Positions 7,302-15,000 of a DNA stretch of 23,723 nucleotides are shown in pieces. This DNA is from Kiritimatiellia bacterium (GTDB lineage Bacteria > Verrucomicrobiota > Kiritimatiellia > RFP12 > UBA1067), in assembly GCA_017430155.1 (NCBI GenBank), contig JAFRNO010000191.1, forward strand, positions 1 to 23,723. The letters are read 5' to 3'. The translations under genes and the position numbers were made by a program. Under the pieces are notes generated by a model that saw nothing but the letters and a program-made list of their open reading frames with translations, did not search any database and was not told the origin of the DNA. How positions within the stretch are numbered: the stretch's first letter is position 1; every line of letters starts with the position of its first letter.

Positions 7302-8561
7302 ATGTCCGACTGCAATGAGACAAAGTCCAGTGACCGGGTCTACAAGTGGCTGATGCTGGTCATGCTGGCGGTGACCTATTTCCTGATGCACGGTTCGCGC
7401 CAGGTGTTCAACGCGTCCCTGCCGCAGATCAAGGTCGACCTCGCGGGCCACGGCGCCACGGACGCGCAGCTCGGGCTCTCGCGCACGTTCTTCCTCTTCG
7501 CCTACGGCTGCATGGTGCCGTTCGCGGGCATCGCGGCGGACTTCTTCCGGCGCAAGTGGGTGATCGTGATCGGCACGCTCCTCTTTTCCACGAGCGTGTT
7601 CTTCACGGGTTTCGCCGACTCGATGCTGATGTTCTTCGTCCTGTACGGTTTCATGAACGGCATCGGCCAGTGCATGATCCCGGGACCGGCCTCTTCGCTG
7701 ATCGCGCAGTTCCACACCGAAACGCGCTCGACGGCGCTTTCGATCTACCAGTCGGCCCTTTACGTTGGCATCCTCGTCTCGTCCGTCCTCGCCAGCTGGC
7801 TGGGCGGCGCGTCGCAGGGCGGCTGGCGAATCTCGTTCTGGGTCTTCGGCGGCGTCGCGATCGTGTGGATGGCCGTGCTGACGGTGTTCCTCCGCAACAC
7901 GCCGGCGCTGAAGGTCCACGACGAGGAGGTCAAGCCGAAGTTCTCGGACGCGTTCAAGGCGTTCGCCTCCAAGCCGTGCGCGTGGTTGCTGACGTTCGCG
8001 TTCGGCATGCTCGTCTTCGGCTCCAACTGCTTCCGCACATGGATGCCCGCGTTCATGCAGAAGGCCAACTGGGGGCTGTCGCCCGCCTCGGCGGCCTTCC
8101 ACTCCGTGTTCTGGTTCTATCTCGGCAGCTTCATCGGCATCGCCATCGGGGCGCGGACGTCGGACAAGCTCGCCCGCGCGCGGCCGGGCATCCGCCTCAC
8201 GATCATGGCGATCGGGCTTGCGCTTTCGGCGCCCACGATGGCCGGCATGGTGCTGGTGCCCACGCTGTGGCTCAGCTGCATCATGATGTTCTTCTTCGGG
8301 CTCGGCGGCGGATTCTTCGACTGCAACCTCTACGCCGGGCTGTTCGACGTTGTCGCGCCGCGCTACCGTTCGGCGGCGATGGGGCTCTACCTCAGCGGCG
8401 CGTTCTTCCTCGGCTGTCCCGCGACGTGGGCGCTCGGCAAGGTCGGCGAGCATTTCTCCCTCCAGGCCGGCATGGCGATCTTCGCCGTCACCTACGCGCT
8501 CGGCGCCGTCGCGATCTTCCTGGCGCGCGGGGTCTTCTACGCCAAAGACCGCGTTGAATGA
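7302..8561 (+). CDS. MFS transporter (sugar or organic-anion type)
   Basis: 419 residues from ATG 7302, with AAGGAG at 7287-7292 giving 9-base spacing. The sequence is a string of hydrophobic segments consistent with 12 membrane helices. Between helices 2 and 3 is the MFS motif A variant G-x-A-A-D-F-F-R-R (76-84), and GFMNGIGQCMIPGP (116-129) fits helix 4. A charged central loop (about 200-222) separates the two halves. It is a secondary transporter of the inner membrane. The substrate cannot be read from the sequence; the neighbouring glycosidase, phosphoesterase and amino-sugar deacetylase suggest a sugar, amino sugar or sugar phosphate. It lies 20 bases after the phosphoesterase and 22 bases before the deacetylase, probably in one operon. 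Confidence 0.88.
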   Translation: MSDCNETKSSDRVYKWLMLVMLAVTYFLMHGSRQVFNASLPQIKVDLAGHGATDAQLGLSRTFFLFAYGCMVPFAGIAADFFRRKWVIVIGTLLFSTSVFFTGFADSMLMFFVLYGFMNGIGQCMIPGPASSLIAQFHTETRSTALSIYQSALYVGILVSSVLASWLGGASQGGWRISFWVFGGVAIVWMAVLTVFLRNTPALKVHDEEVKPKFSDAFKAFASKPCAWLLTFAFGMLVFGSNCFRTWMPAFMQKANWGLSPASAAFHSVFWFYLGSFIGIAIGARTSDKLARARPGIRLTIMAIGLALSAPTMAGMVLVPTLWLSCIMMFFFGLGGGFFDCNLYAGLFDVVAPRYRSAAMGLYLSGAFFLGCPATWALGKVGEHFSLQAGMAIFAVTYALGAVAIFLARGVFYAKDRVE

Positions 8562-8583
8562 GAACACGCGGAGAAGGTGTGCC

Positions 8584-9744
8584 ATGTTGCTTGAACATGT
8601 CCATGTGGTTTCGCCGGACGTCGACCTGCCGGAGGCATTCGTGCGTGTGCGCGACGGGAGGATTGCCGCCGTCGGACGCGACCTCGCGCCGGAGCCCGGC
8701 GAGGAGACGGTGGACCTGCACGGGCAGTACCTGGCGCCGGGATTCATCGACATCCACACGCACGGACGGAGCGGGCATGACTTCTGCGACCTGACGGACG
8801 AGGCGTTCGACGTGATGGGGCGCGATCGCCTGGCGGACGGCGTGACGGGTTTTCTCGCGACGGGGCTGACGCGTCCCGAAAGCGACCTCGCCGAGATGTG
8901 CCGTTGCGCCGAACGCTACAAGGCGAAGGGCGCGGGCGCGACGTGTCTCGGCGTGCACCTGGAAGGTCCGTTCTTCAATCCCGAGATGGCGGGGGCGCAG
9001 AATCCGGCCTTCCTGAAGGACCCCGACATCGGGTTCGTCGAGCGGCTACACGCGATCTCGCCCGTGCGGAAGGTCTCGTTCGCGCCGGAGCTGCCGGGCG
9101 CGGAAGCGTTCGTGCGCGGACTCGTGCAGATGGGCATCGTCGCGTCGGGCGGACACTCCGCCGCCGACTACGACACGTTCGAACGCGCGCGCGTCGCCGG
9201 CATGACGCATCTCACCCATTTCTGCAACGCGATGATGCCGATCCACCACCTGCGTCCGTCGATGGTCACGGGCGGCCTGCTGGCGGACGATGTGTACGTG
9301 GAGATGATCTGCGACGGCGTGCACCTCTCCGACCCGATGATCCGCCTCATCGCGAAGGCGAAGGGGCCGGACCGCATGATGCTCATCACCGACTCGATGA
9401 GCGCGGCGGGGTGTCCCGACGGCATCTACTCGCTCGGCGGGCTGCGCGTGCGCGTGGCGGACGGCTGCGCGCGCCTCGCGGACGTGCCGTACGACCCGAA
9501 GGCGGTCGTCTCCAACGTCGCCGGCTCGGTCGCGCGCTTCGACGCCTGCTTCCGACGCTATGTGCGCGTGACGGGCCTGCCGCTCGCCGAGGCCGTCAAG
9601 GCCGCGGGCTGGAACCAATGCGTGTCGCTCGGCATTCCCGACCGAGGTAGGATTGAGGCCGGATTCGTTGCCGACCTCGTCGTGCTGGATGGCGATCTCC
9701 ATCCCGTCGCCACCTACGTGAACGGGAAAAAGGCAACAAGCTGA
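8584..9744 (+). CDS. nagA: N-acetylglucosamine/galactosamine-6-phosphate deacetylase
   Basis: 386 residues from ATG 8584, with GGAGAAGG at 8570-8577 upstream; the longer frame from 8350 is inside the transporter gene and is rejected. An amidohydrolase-fold enzyme that removes acetate from N-acetyl-hexosamine 6-phosphate in the cytosol. Motifs: PGFIDIHTHG (His58, His60), the metal Glu127 in HLEGPF, GGHS (His191), LTHFCNAM (His212), CDGVHL (His247) and the catalytic Asp270 in LITDSMSAAG. Length is typical (about 380). Whether GlcNAc-6-P (NagA) or GalNAc-6-P (AgaA) is used cannot be decided. The companion NagB or AgaS is not in the window. Being downstream of a glycosidase and a transporter fits amino-sugar catabolism, for example from host or microbial glycans. 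Confidence 0.9.
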   Translation: MLLEHVHVVSPDVDLPEAFVRVRDGRIAAVGRDLAPEPGEETVDLHGQYLAPGFIDIHTHGRSGHDFCDLTDEAFDVMGRDRLADGVTGFLATGLTRPESDLAEMCRCAERYKAKGAGATCLGVHLEGPFFNPEMAGAQNPAFLKDPDIGFVERLHAISPVRKVSFAPELPGAEAFVRGLVQMGIVASGGHSAADYDTFERARVAGMTHLTHFCNAMMPIHHLRPSMVTGGLLADDVYVEMICDGVHLSDPMIRLIAKAKGPDRMMLITDSMSAAGCPDGIYSLGGLRVRVADGCARLADVPYDPKAVVSNVAGSVARFDACFRRYVRVTGLPLAEAVKAAGWNQCVSLGIPDRGRIEAGFVADLVVLDGDLHPVATYVNGKKATS

Positions 9745-9751
9745 AAACGGG

Positions 9752-9784
9752 GAGGTGCGCAACTTGTTGCGACCGACACACCTC
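9752..9784 (+). terminator. Hairpin after nagA, terminator-like without a T-run
   Basis: GAGGTG (9752-9757) pairs with CACCTC (9779-9784). Directly inside it CGCAAC (9758-9763) pairs with GTTGCG (9766-9771), leaving a 7-base bulge on the right arm. It sits 7 bases after the nagA stop. No T-tract follows, so intrinsic termination is uncertain; it may instead be a 3'-end stabilising structure. Confidence 0.4.
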
Positions 9785-9802
9785 GCCCGGCTAATCTTAC
9801 CC

Positions 9803-9832
9803 TTGCCTAACAAGGGGTCGATATGAGATAAT
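9803..9832 (+). promoter_or_regulatory. Promoter of the hnd hydrogenase operon
   Basis: TTGCCT (9803-9808) and GATAAT (9827-9832) are 18 bases apart, with TG at 9824-9825 making an extended -10. A perfect 6-bp inverted repeat, CCCTTG-CCTAA-CAAGGG (9800-9816), overlaps the -35 and is a candidate operator. The leader, from about 9839, contains a small hairpin GGAGA-gaca-TCTCC (9851-9864) and an AAGGAA ribosome binding site before the ATG at 9890. Confidence 0.6.
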
Positions 9833-9889
9833 TTATCCTACATCCGCACAGGAGAGACATCTCCATCCATAAAAGGAAGAAGAACAAAA

Positions 9890-10369
9890 ATGAGCAAACA
9901 GCTAGAGACGATGACGCCTGAGCTGCGGGCGTTCATTGAGGAATGGAAGGCGAAGCCGGGCAACCTGATCATGGTCCTGCACCGCGTGCAGCAGACCTAC
10001 GGCTACATTCCGCGCGAAATCGCCATTGAAACGAGCCAGATACTGGACGTGCCGCTCGCCAAGATCTACGGCGTCATCACGTTCTACAACTTCTTCCGCC
10101 TGCAGAAGGCCGGCAAGTACAACATCCAGGTGTGCCTCGGCACGGCCTGCTACCTGCGCGGCGGCGACGACGTCCTCAAGGAGTTCGAGAAGCAGCTGGG
10201 CGTGGGCCTGAACGCGACCACCCCGGACGGGATGTTCTCCGTGGAGGCGGTGCGCTGCCTCGGCTGCTGCGGCCTCGCGCCGGTGGCGGTCGTGAACGGC
10301 GAGGTGCACGGCAAGCTCTCGACGAAGGACGTCGAGAACATCATCGCGAAGTATTGTGCGGAAGGCTGA
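9890..10369 (+). CDS. hndA: Bifurcating hydrogenase subunit HndA (NuoE/HydC-like)
   Basis: 159 residues: an N-terminal helical bundle (about 1-75, with VQQTYGYIP) followed by a thioredoxin-like [2Fe-2S] domain. Cluster ligands are Cys82 and Cys87 (VCLGTACYLRG) and Cys123 and Cys127 (CLGCCG), the standard NuoE pattern. The subunit passes electrons between the flavin subunit and the iron-sulfur relay in the cytosolic hydrogenase complex. It is the first gene of a four-gene operon, followed 13 bases later by hndB. Gene order hndA-hndB-hndC-hndD is the same as in the Desulfovibrio fructosovorans hnd operon. Homologues exist in NADH dehydrogenase and formate dehydrogenase complexes, but the hydrogenase in the same operon decides the assignment. 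Confidence 0.92.
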   Translation: MSKQLETMTPELRAFIEEWKAKPGNLIMVLHRVQQTYGYIPREIAIETSQILDVPLAKIYGVITFYNFFRLQKAGKYNIQVCLGTACYLRGGDDVLKEFEKQLGVGLNATTPDGMFSVEAVRCLGCCGLAPVAVVNGEVHGKLSTKDVENIIAKYCAEG

Positions 10370-10382
10370 AAGGAACAAGAAA

Positions 10383-10778
10383 ATGGCTAAGCTTACATTG
10401 GCAGACCTGCGCAAGATGCGCGAGGAGAAGCAGAAGGCGATGGAGATGCGCGACGCGTCCAACAAGGACGTGCAGGTGATCGTGGGCATGGGCACGTGCG
10501 GCATCGCCGCCGGCGCGAAGGACACGTTCACGGCGCTCGTGAACGCGATCAACGACAAGGGACTCACGAACGTCCTCATCCGCCAGACGGGCTGCATGGG
10601 CCTGTGCCACTCGGAGCCGACCGTGGAGGTCGTTGTCCCCGGCATGCCCACGGTGATCTACGGTAACGTGGACGCGGCGACGGCGAAGTCCCTGGTCGAG
10701 AAGCACATTGTCGGCCACCAGCTGATCGACGACAAGATCCTCGATCGTCCGAGCATTGACATCATCAAGAACGCCTAA
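10383..10778 (+). CDS. hndB: Bifurcating hydrogenase subunit HndB ([2Fe-2S] ferredoxin-like)
   Basis: 131 residues from ATG 10383, with AAAGGA upstream (10369-10374); the slightly longer frame from 10356 overlaps the end of hndA without a ribosome binding site. It is a thioredoxin-like ferredoxin with the HndB signature GMGTCGIAAGA (Cys39) and QTGCMGLCHSEP (Cys71, Cys75). Only three cysteines lie in these positions, as I remember for this family. A charged N-terminal helix (DLRKMREEKQKAMEMR) may mediate assembly. HndB is present in Hnd-type but absent from the three-subunit HydABC hydrogenases, so it identifies the type. It sits between hndA and hndC, with an 11-base gap to hndC. Confidence 0.9.
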   Translation: MAKLTLADLRKMREEKQKAMEMRDASNKDVQVIVGMGTCGIAAGAKDTFTALVNAINDKGLTNVLIRQTGCMGLCHSEPTVEVVVPGMPTVIYGNVDAATAKSLVEKHIVGHQLIDDKILDRPSIDIIKNA

Positions 10779-10789
10779 GGAGCACGACA

Positions 10790-12577
10790 ATGGCATACGA
10801 ATCATACGTTCTTGTGTGCGGCGGCACGGCGTGCTGCTCGAGCGGCGGCTCGGCCGTCGTGGAGGCGTTCAAGAAGGAGCTTGAGGCGGCGGGCCTCAAG
10901 GACAAGGTGCAGGTGGTCGTGACGGGCTGCCTCGGGTTCTGCGAGCAGGGCCCGATCGTGAAGATCCTCCCGCAGGGCACGTTCTACGTGCAGGTGAAGG
11001 CCGAGGACGTGAAGGAGATCGTCGCGGAGCACCTCGTGAAGGGCCGCGTCGTGCAGCGTCTCTGCTACGACCCCGCGCAGGCGAAGAAGCTCGTCGCGGA
11101 GGCGAACATCCCGTTCTACCAGAAGCAGTACCGCATCGTGCTGCGCAACTGCGGCATCATCGACCCGGAGAAGATCGAGGACTACATCGCGCGCGACGGC
11201 TACAAGGCCATCGAGAAGGTGCTCTTCGAGATGACGCCGGAGCAGGTGGTGGAGGAGATTCTGAAGTCCGGCCTGCGCGGCCGCGGCGGCGCGGGCTTCC
11301 CCACCGGCATGAAGTGGAAGTTCGCCCAGCAGCAGCCGAAGGGCCAGAAGTACATGGTGTGCAACGCGGACGAGGGCGACCCCGGCGCGTACATGGACCG
11401 CTCCACGCTGGAAGGCGATCCCCACTCCATCCTCGAGGCCATGACGATCGCGGGCTACGCGATCGGCGCCTCGAAGGGCTTCATCTACATCCGCGCGGAA
11501 TACCCGCTCGCCATCGAGCGACTCCAGATCGCCATCAAGCAGGCGCATGAGCTGGGCCTCCTCGGCGACGACATCCTCGGCAGCGGCTTCTCGTTCGACA
11601 TCGAGCTCCGCTTCGGCGCGGGCGCGTTCGTGTGTGGCGAGGAAACCGCCCTCCTGCAGTCGATCGAGGGCAACCGCGGCATGCCGAGGCCGCGTCCGCC
11701 GTTCCCGGCCGTGAAGGGTCTCTGGGAGCGTCCCACCGTCATCAACAACGTCGAGACGCTCGCGAACATCCCCGTCATCATCAACAAGGGCGCCGACTGG
11801 TTCAACAAGATCGGCACCGCGACGACGAAGGGCACGAAGGTGTTCGCGCTCACGGGCAAGGTGAACAACTCTGGCCTCATCGAGGTGCCGATGGGCACCA
11901 CCCTCCGCGAGATCATCTTCGACATCGGCGGCGGCATCCGCGGCGGCCACCAGTTCAAGGCGGCCCAGACGGGCGGTCCTTCCGGCGGCATCATCCCGCC
12001 CCAGTTCCTCGACACGCCGATCGACTACGAGTCGCTCGCGAAGATCGGCTCGATCATGGGTTCGGGCGGCCTGATCGTCATGGACGAGACGGACTGCGTG
12101 GTCGACGTGGCGCGCTTCTACCTCGACTTCACGGTCGACGAGAGCTGCGGCAAGTGCGCGCCGTGCCGCATCGGCGGGCGCAAGCTCCTCAACTACCTCA
12201 ACAAGATCACCGACGGACGCGGCACCGAGCAGGACATCAAGGACATGCAGGCGATCTGCGACGCGATGAACAAGGCCTCTCTCTGCGGCCTCGGGCAGAC
12301 GGCCTCCAACCCGGTGCGCTCCACGCTCCGCTACTTCATGGACGAGTACATGGAGCACATCAAGGACAAGAAGTGCCGCGCCGGCAAGTGCTCGAAGCTC
12401 ATCCTGTACAAGATCGACCCGGCCAAGTGCAAGGGCTGCACGCTCTGCGCGCGCAAGTGCCCGGCGAACGCGATCACGGGCACGGTGAAGCAGCCGCACG
12501 TGATTGATCCGGCGAAGTGCATCAAGTGCGGCCAGTGCGAGCTGAACTGCAAGTTCGGCGCGATCAGCCACGGTTGA
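10790..12577 (+). CDS. hndC: Bifurcating hydrogenase flavin subunit HndC (NuoF/HydB-like)
   Basis: 595 residues in four parts. An N-terminal thioredoxin-like [2Fe-2S] domain has Cys10, Cys15, Cys47 and Cys51. The NuoF core binds FMN and NAD(H): GRGGAGFPTG at 164-173 and CNADEGDPGA at 191-200. An SLBB-type segment is followed by the NuoF [4Fe-4S] motif Cys453, Cys456, Cys459 and Cys499. The C-terminus carries two [4Fe-4S] ferredoxin motifs (Cys547/550/553/557 and Cys577/580/583/587). In bifurcating enzymes this subunit holds the flavin where NADH and ferredoxin electrons meet. The C-terminal ferredoxin pair is what separates HydB/HndC from plain NuoF. It starts 11 bases after hndB, with AAGGAG upstream. 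A close paralogue lies at 16058-17860. Confidence 0.95.
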   Translation: MAYESYVLVCGGTACCSSGGSAVVEAFKKELEAAGLKDKVQVVVTGCLGFCEQGPIVKILPQGTFYVQVKAEDVKEIVAEHLVKGRVVQRLCYDPAQAKKLVAEANIPFYQKQYRIVLRNCGIIDPEKIEDYIARDGYKAIEKVLFEMTPEQVVEEILKSGLRGRGGAGFPTGMKWKFAQQQPKGQKYMVCNADEGDPGAYMDRSTLEGDPHSILEAMTIAGYAIGASKGFIYIRAEYPLAIERLQIAIKQAHELGLLGDDILGSGFSFDIELRFGAGAFVCGEETALLQSIEGNRGMPRPRPPFPAVKGLWERPTVINNVETLANIPVIINKGADWFNKIGTATTKGTKVFALTGKVNNSGLIEVPMGTTLREIIFDIGGGIRGGHQFKAAQTGGPSGGIIPPQFLDTPIDYESLAKIGSIMGSGGLIVMDETDCVVDVARFYLDFTVDESCGKCAPCRIGGRKLLNYLNKITDGRGTEQDIKDMQAICDAMNKASLCGLGQTASNPVRSTLRYFMDEYMEHIKDKKCRAGKCSKLILYKIDPAKCKGCTLCARKCPANAITGTVKQPHVIDPAKCIKCGQCELNCKFGAISHG

Positions 12578-12600
12578 TAGGGAAAGAAAGGAATTTGAAA

Positions 12601-14415
12601 ATGGATACCGAAATGATTACCCTTGAAATCAACGGCAAGACCGTTGAGGTTCCGAAGGGCACCTCGATCCTGAACGCGGCGAAGGCCGCGCACATCAAGA
12701 TCCCCACGCTCTGCTACCACCCCGACCTCAAGGCGGGCGCGAGCTGCGGCATCTGCGTGGTGCGCCAGCTCGTCCCGAGCCGCAACCCCGCCGACAACGG
12801 CAAGCTCGTCCCCTCGCCGAAGCTCCTCCGCGCGTGCTGCACGGAGGCGACGCCGGGCATGCACATCCTCACGCACGATCCGGACATCGTCCAGGTGCGC
12901 AAGACCGTGCTCGAGCTCATCCTCGCGAACCACCCGAACGACTGCCTCCAGTGCCCGCGCTCGGGCCGCTGCGAGCTCCAGAGCCTCGCCGCCGACTTCG
13001 GCATCCGCGAGAACCCGTTCCCGAAGGAGGTCCTCCACCACGAGCCCGACACGTCGACGCCGTCGATCGTCCTCTACCCGGACAAGTGCATCAAGTGCGG
13101 CCGCTGCGCGGAAGTCTGCCAGGAGATGCAGAATGTGTGGGCGCTCGAGTTCATCGGCCGCGGCGAGAAGACCGTGATGCAGCCCGCCGCCGGCGTGCCG
13201 CTCGCGGAGTCGCCCTGCATCAAGTGCGGCCAGTGCTCCGCGCACTGCCCCGTGGGCGCGATCTACGAGAACGACGAGACGGCCAAGGTGTGGTCCGCGC
13301 TCCAGGATCCGGAGAAGACCTGCCTCGTGCAGATCGCCCCGGCCGTGCGCGTCGCCGTGGGCGAGGCGTTCGGCATGAAGCCGGGTGAGCTCACCACGGG
13401 CAAGATCTACGCCGCCCTCCGCATGATCGGCTTCGACAAGGTGTTCGACACGAACTTCTCCGCCGACGTCACGATCATGGAGGAAGGCACGGAGTTCATC
13501 AAGCGCTTCACCGAGCAGAAGGACCTGCCGCTCCTCACGAGCTGCTGCCCGGCGTGGACCGACTGGATGGAGAAGTACGCCCCCGACTTCACGGAGAACT
13601 TCTCGTCCGCCAAGTCGCCCCAGCAGATGCTCTCCGCCCTCTGCAAGAGCTACTGGGCCGAGAAGAACGGCGTCGATCCGAAGAACATCCACGTGACCTC
13701 GATCATGCCCTGCACGGCGAAGAAGTACGAGATCAGCCGCGACGAGAACATGTCCGCCTCCGGCTACCAGGATACGGACGTCGTGCTGACCACGCGCGAG
13801 CTCGCCCGCATGATCAAGGCGGCCGGCATCGACTTCAACGACCTGCCCGAGGAGAAGGCCGACGACCTGCTCGGCGCCTACACGGGCGCGGGCACGATCT
13901 TCGGCGTGACGGGCGGCGTGATGGAGGCGGCCCTCCGCACGGCCTACTGCCTGATCACCGGCGAGGCGCAGCCCCCGAGCATCGACTTCCAGGCGGTGCG
14001 CGGCATGGACGGCGTCAAGGTCGCGACGATCGACATCAAGGGCACGAAGGTGAACATCGCCGTCGCGCACCAAATGGGCAACGTCGAGAAGATCATCAAC
14101 GAGATCCGCGAAGACCGCAAGAACGGCGTCAAGCCGCGCTACGACTTCATCGAGGTGATGGCGTGCCGCGGCGGCTGCATCGGCGGCGGCGGCCAGCCCT
14201 GCCTCGCGACGGACGAGGTCCGCGCGCAGCGCACGGCCGGCATCTACACGGACGACGAGAAGTGCACGCTCCGCATGTCGCACCTCAACCCCGAGGTCAC
14301 GGCCCTCTACAAGGACTACCTCGACGGCAAGACCGGCGCGCAGGGCGGCGAGAAGGCGCACCACCTTCTCCACACGAAGTACCAGAAGCGCGACGTCTAC
14401 CACTTCGAGGCTTGA
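12601..14415 (+). CDS. hndD: [FeFe] hydrogenase catalytic subunit HndD
   Basis: 604 residues; makes or oxidises H2 at the H-cluster. From the N-terminus: a plant-type [2Fe-2S] domain (Cys38, Cys49, Cys52, Cys79 or 80); a His-ligated [4Fe-4S] site (His111, Cys115, Cys118, Cys124); two [4Fe-4S] motifs (Cys163/166/169/173 and Cys206/209/212/216); then the H domain. All three H-cluster signatures are intact: TSCCPAW (313-319), MPCTAKKYE (369-377) and ACRGGCIGGGGQP (521-533). A C-terminal small-subunit-like tail (about 540-604) is fused. The layout fits group A bifurcating-type hydrogenases. The start has AAAGGAA 8-9 bases upstream. Maturases HydE, HydF and HydG are not in the window. The N-terminus is strikingly like that of the gene at 17912. 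Confidence 0.96.
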   Translation: MDTEMITLEINGKTVEVPKGTSILNAAKAAHIKIPTLCYHPDLKAGASCGICVVRQLVPSRNPADNGKLVPSPKLLRACCTEATPGMHILTHDPDIVQVRKTVLELILANHPNDCLQCPRSGRCELQSLAADFGIRENPFPKEVLHHEPDTSTPSIVLYPDKCIKCGRCAEVCQEMQNVWALEFIGRGEKTVMQPAAGVPLAESPCIKCGQCSAHCPVGAIYENDETAKVWSALQDPEKTCLVQIAPAVRVAVGEAFGMKPGELTTGKIYAALRMIGFDKVFDTNFSADVTIMEEGTEFIKRFTEQKDLPLLTSCCPAWTDWMEKYAPDFTENFSSAKSPQQMLSALCKSYWAEKNGVDPKNIHVTSIMPCTAKKYEISRDENMSASGYQDTDVVLTTRELARMIKAAGIDFNDLPEEKADDLLGAYTGAGTIFGVTGGVMEAALRTAYCLITGEAQPPSIDFQAVRGMDGVKVATIDIKGTKVNIAVAHQMGNVEKIINEIREDRKNGVKPRYDFIEVMACRGGCIGGGGQPCLATDEVRAQRTAGIYTDDEKCTLRMSHLNPEVTALYKDYLDGKTGAQGGEKAHHLLHTKYQKRDVYHFEA

Positions 14416-14433
14416 TGCCCGGACGCCGTACGG

Positions 14434-14484
14434 GAGGGGTGCAGTTGCCTGTGACCGACTCGGGCACAAACGGCTGCGCCCCTC
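14434..14484 (+). terminator. Inverted repeat after hndD, possible terminator
   Basis: GAGGGGTGCAG (14434-14444) and CTGCGCCCCTC (14474-14484) form an 11-bp stem with one G-U pair and a 29-base loop, starting 18 bases after the hndD stop. No T-run follows. It could end or attenuate hydrogenase transcription before the zinc-ribbon genes. I see no convincing promoter for the next gene in this 106-base gap. Confidence 0.35.
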
Positions 14485-14521
14485 ATGTGCCCTCCCCAAG
14501 GAAGAAAACAAAGGAGATGCC

Positions 14522-14959
14522 ATGTTTTGCACAGAATGCGGAGCCGAAATTAACAACAATGCCGTGATTTGCCCGATGTGCGGCGTTCCCGTCGCCGGAA
14601 GGGGTGCCGCACCCGCCGCCCCGCAAGCGAATTATGCCGCCCCGCAAGCAAATTATGCCGCCCCGCAAGCGAATTATGCCGCCCCGCGTGCGAATTATGC
14701 CGCGCCGGTGAACAATGTCGTGGTGCCGAATCACATGGTCGGGGCTATTTTGACAACGTTATTCTGTTGCTTGATTGGCGGTATCATAGCAATCGTGTAT
14801 GCCTCACAGGTTAACACGAAACTCGCCCAAGGGGATATCGCGGGGGCGCAAGCCGCCTCGCGCACGGCCAATGGCTGGATTATCGCCAATGTCATCTTCG
14901 GCCTTATCATCCCCGTGTTCTATGCGATCGTGATCGCCGCCTCCGCCGCCGAGCTGTAG
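14522..14959 (+). CDS. Zinc-ribbon protein with CD225/dispanin membrane domain
   Basis: 145 residues with AAGGAG at 14511-14516. Residues 1-21 are a zinc ribbon (CTECGAEINNNAVICPMCG, two CxxC pairs). A linker of four near-identical 7-residue repeats (APQANYA) follows. From about residue 66 comes a CD225/dispanin-type domain: a first hydrophobic segment AILTTLFCCLIGGIIAIVYA, a loop SQVNTKLAQGDIAGAQAASRTA and a second hydrophobic segment IIANVIFGLIIPVFYAIVIAA. Zinc-ribbon plus dispanin proteins are widespread small bacterial membrane proteins of unclear role. It lies between the hydrogenase and transhydrogenase operons and could be read through from hnd. A functional link to them is inference only. 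Confidence 0.85.
   Translation: MFCTECGAEINNNAVICPMCGVPVAGRGAAPAAPQANYAAPQANYAAPQANYAAPRANYAAPVNNVVVPNHMVGAILTTLFCCLIGGIIAIVYASQVNTKLAQGDIAGAQAASRTANGWIIANVIFGLIIPVFYAIVIAASAAEL
14615..14698 (+). repeat. Four tandem 21-bp units inside the zinc-ribbon/dispanin gene
   Basis: Units at 14615-14635, 14636-14656, 14657-14677 and 14678-14698 differ by only one or a few bases and encode repeated A-A-P-Q-A-N-Y. A degenerate partial unit follows. Unit length is a multiple of three, so copy number can vary without breaking the frame. They form a flexible Ala/Pro/Tyr linker between the zinc ribbon and the membrane domain. Confidence 0.95.
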
Positions 14960-15000
14960 TCTTCCGCTGGATTGTGGCCCGCTGGCCACAGGGAGTGGTC

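Noticed and set aside
8350..8583. Upstream start for nagA
   Set aside because: It lies inside the transporter gene in another frame; the encoded Arg/Ser-rich extension is not amidohydrolase sequence.
12331..14559. 742-residue and other long minus-strand frames over the hydrogenase operon
   Set aside because: They mirror hndC and hndD, lack motifs and have no plausible start signals.
14615..14698. CRISPR-like array
   Set aside because: Units are directly adjacent without spacers and lie in frame within a gene, so this is a coding tandem repeat.
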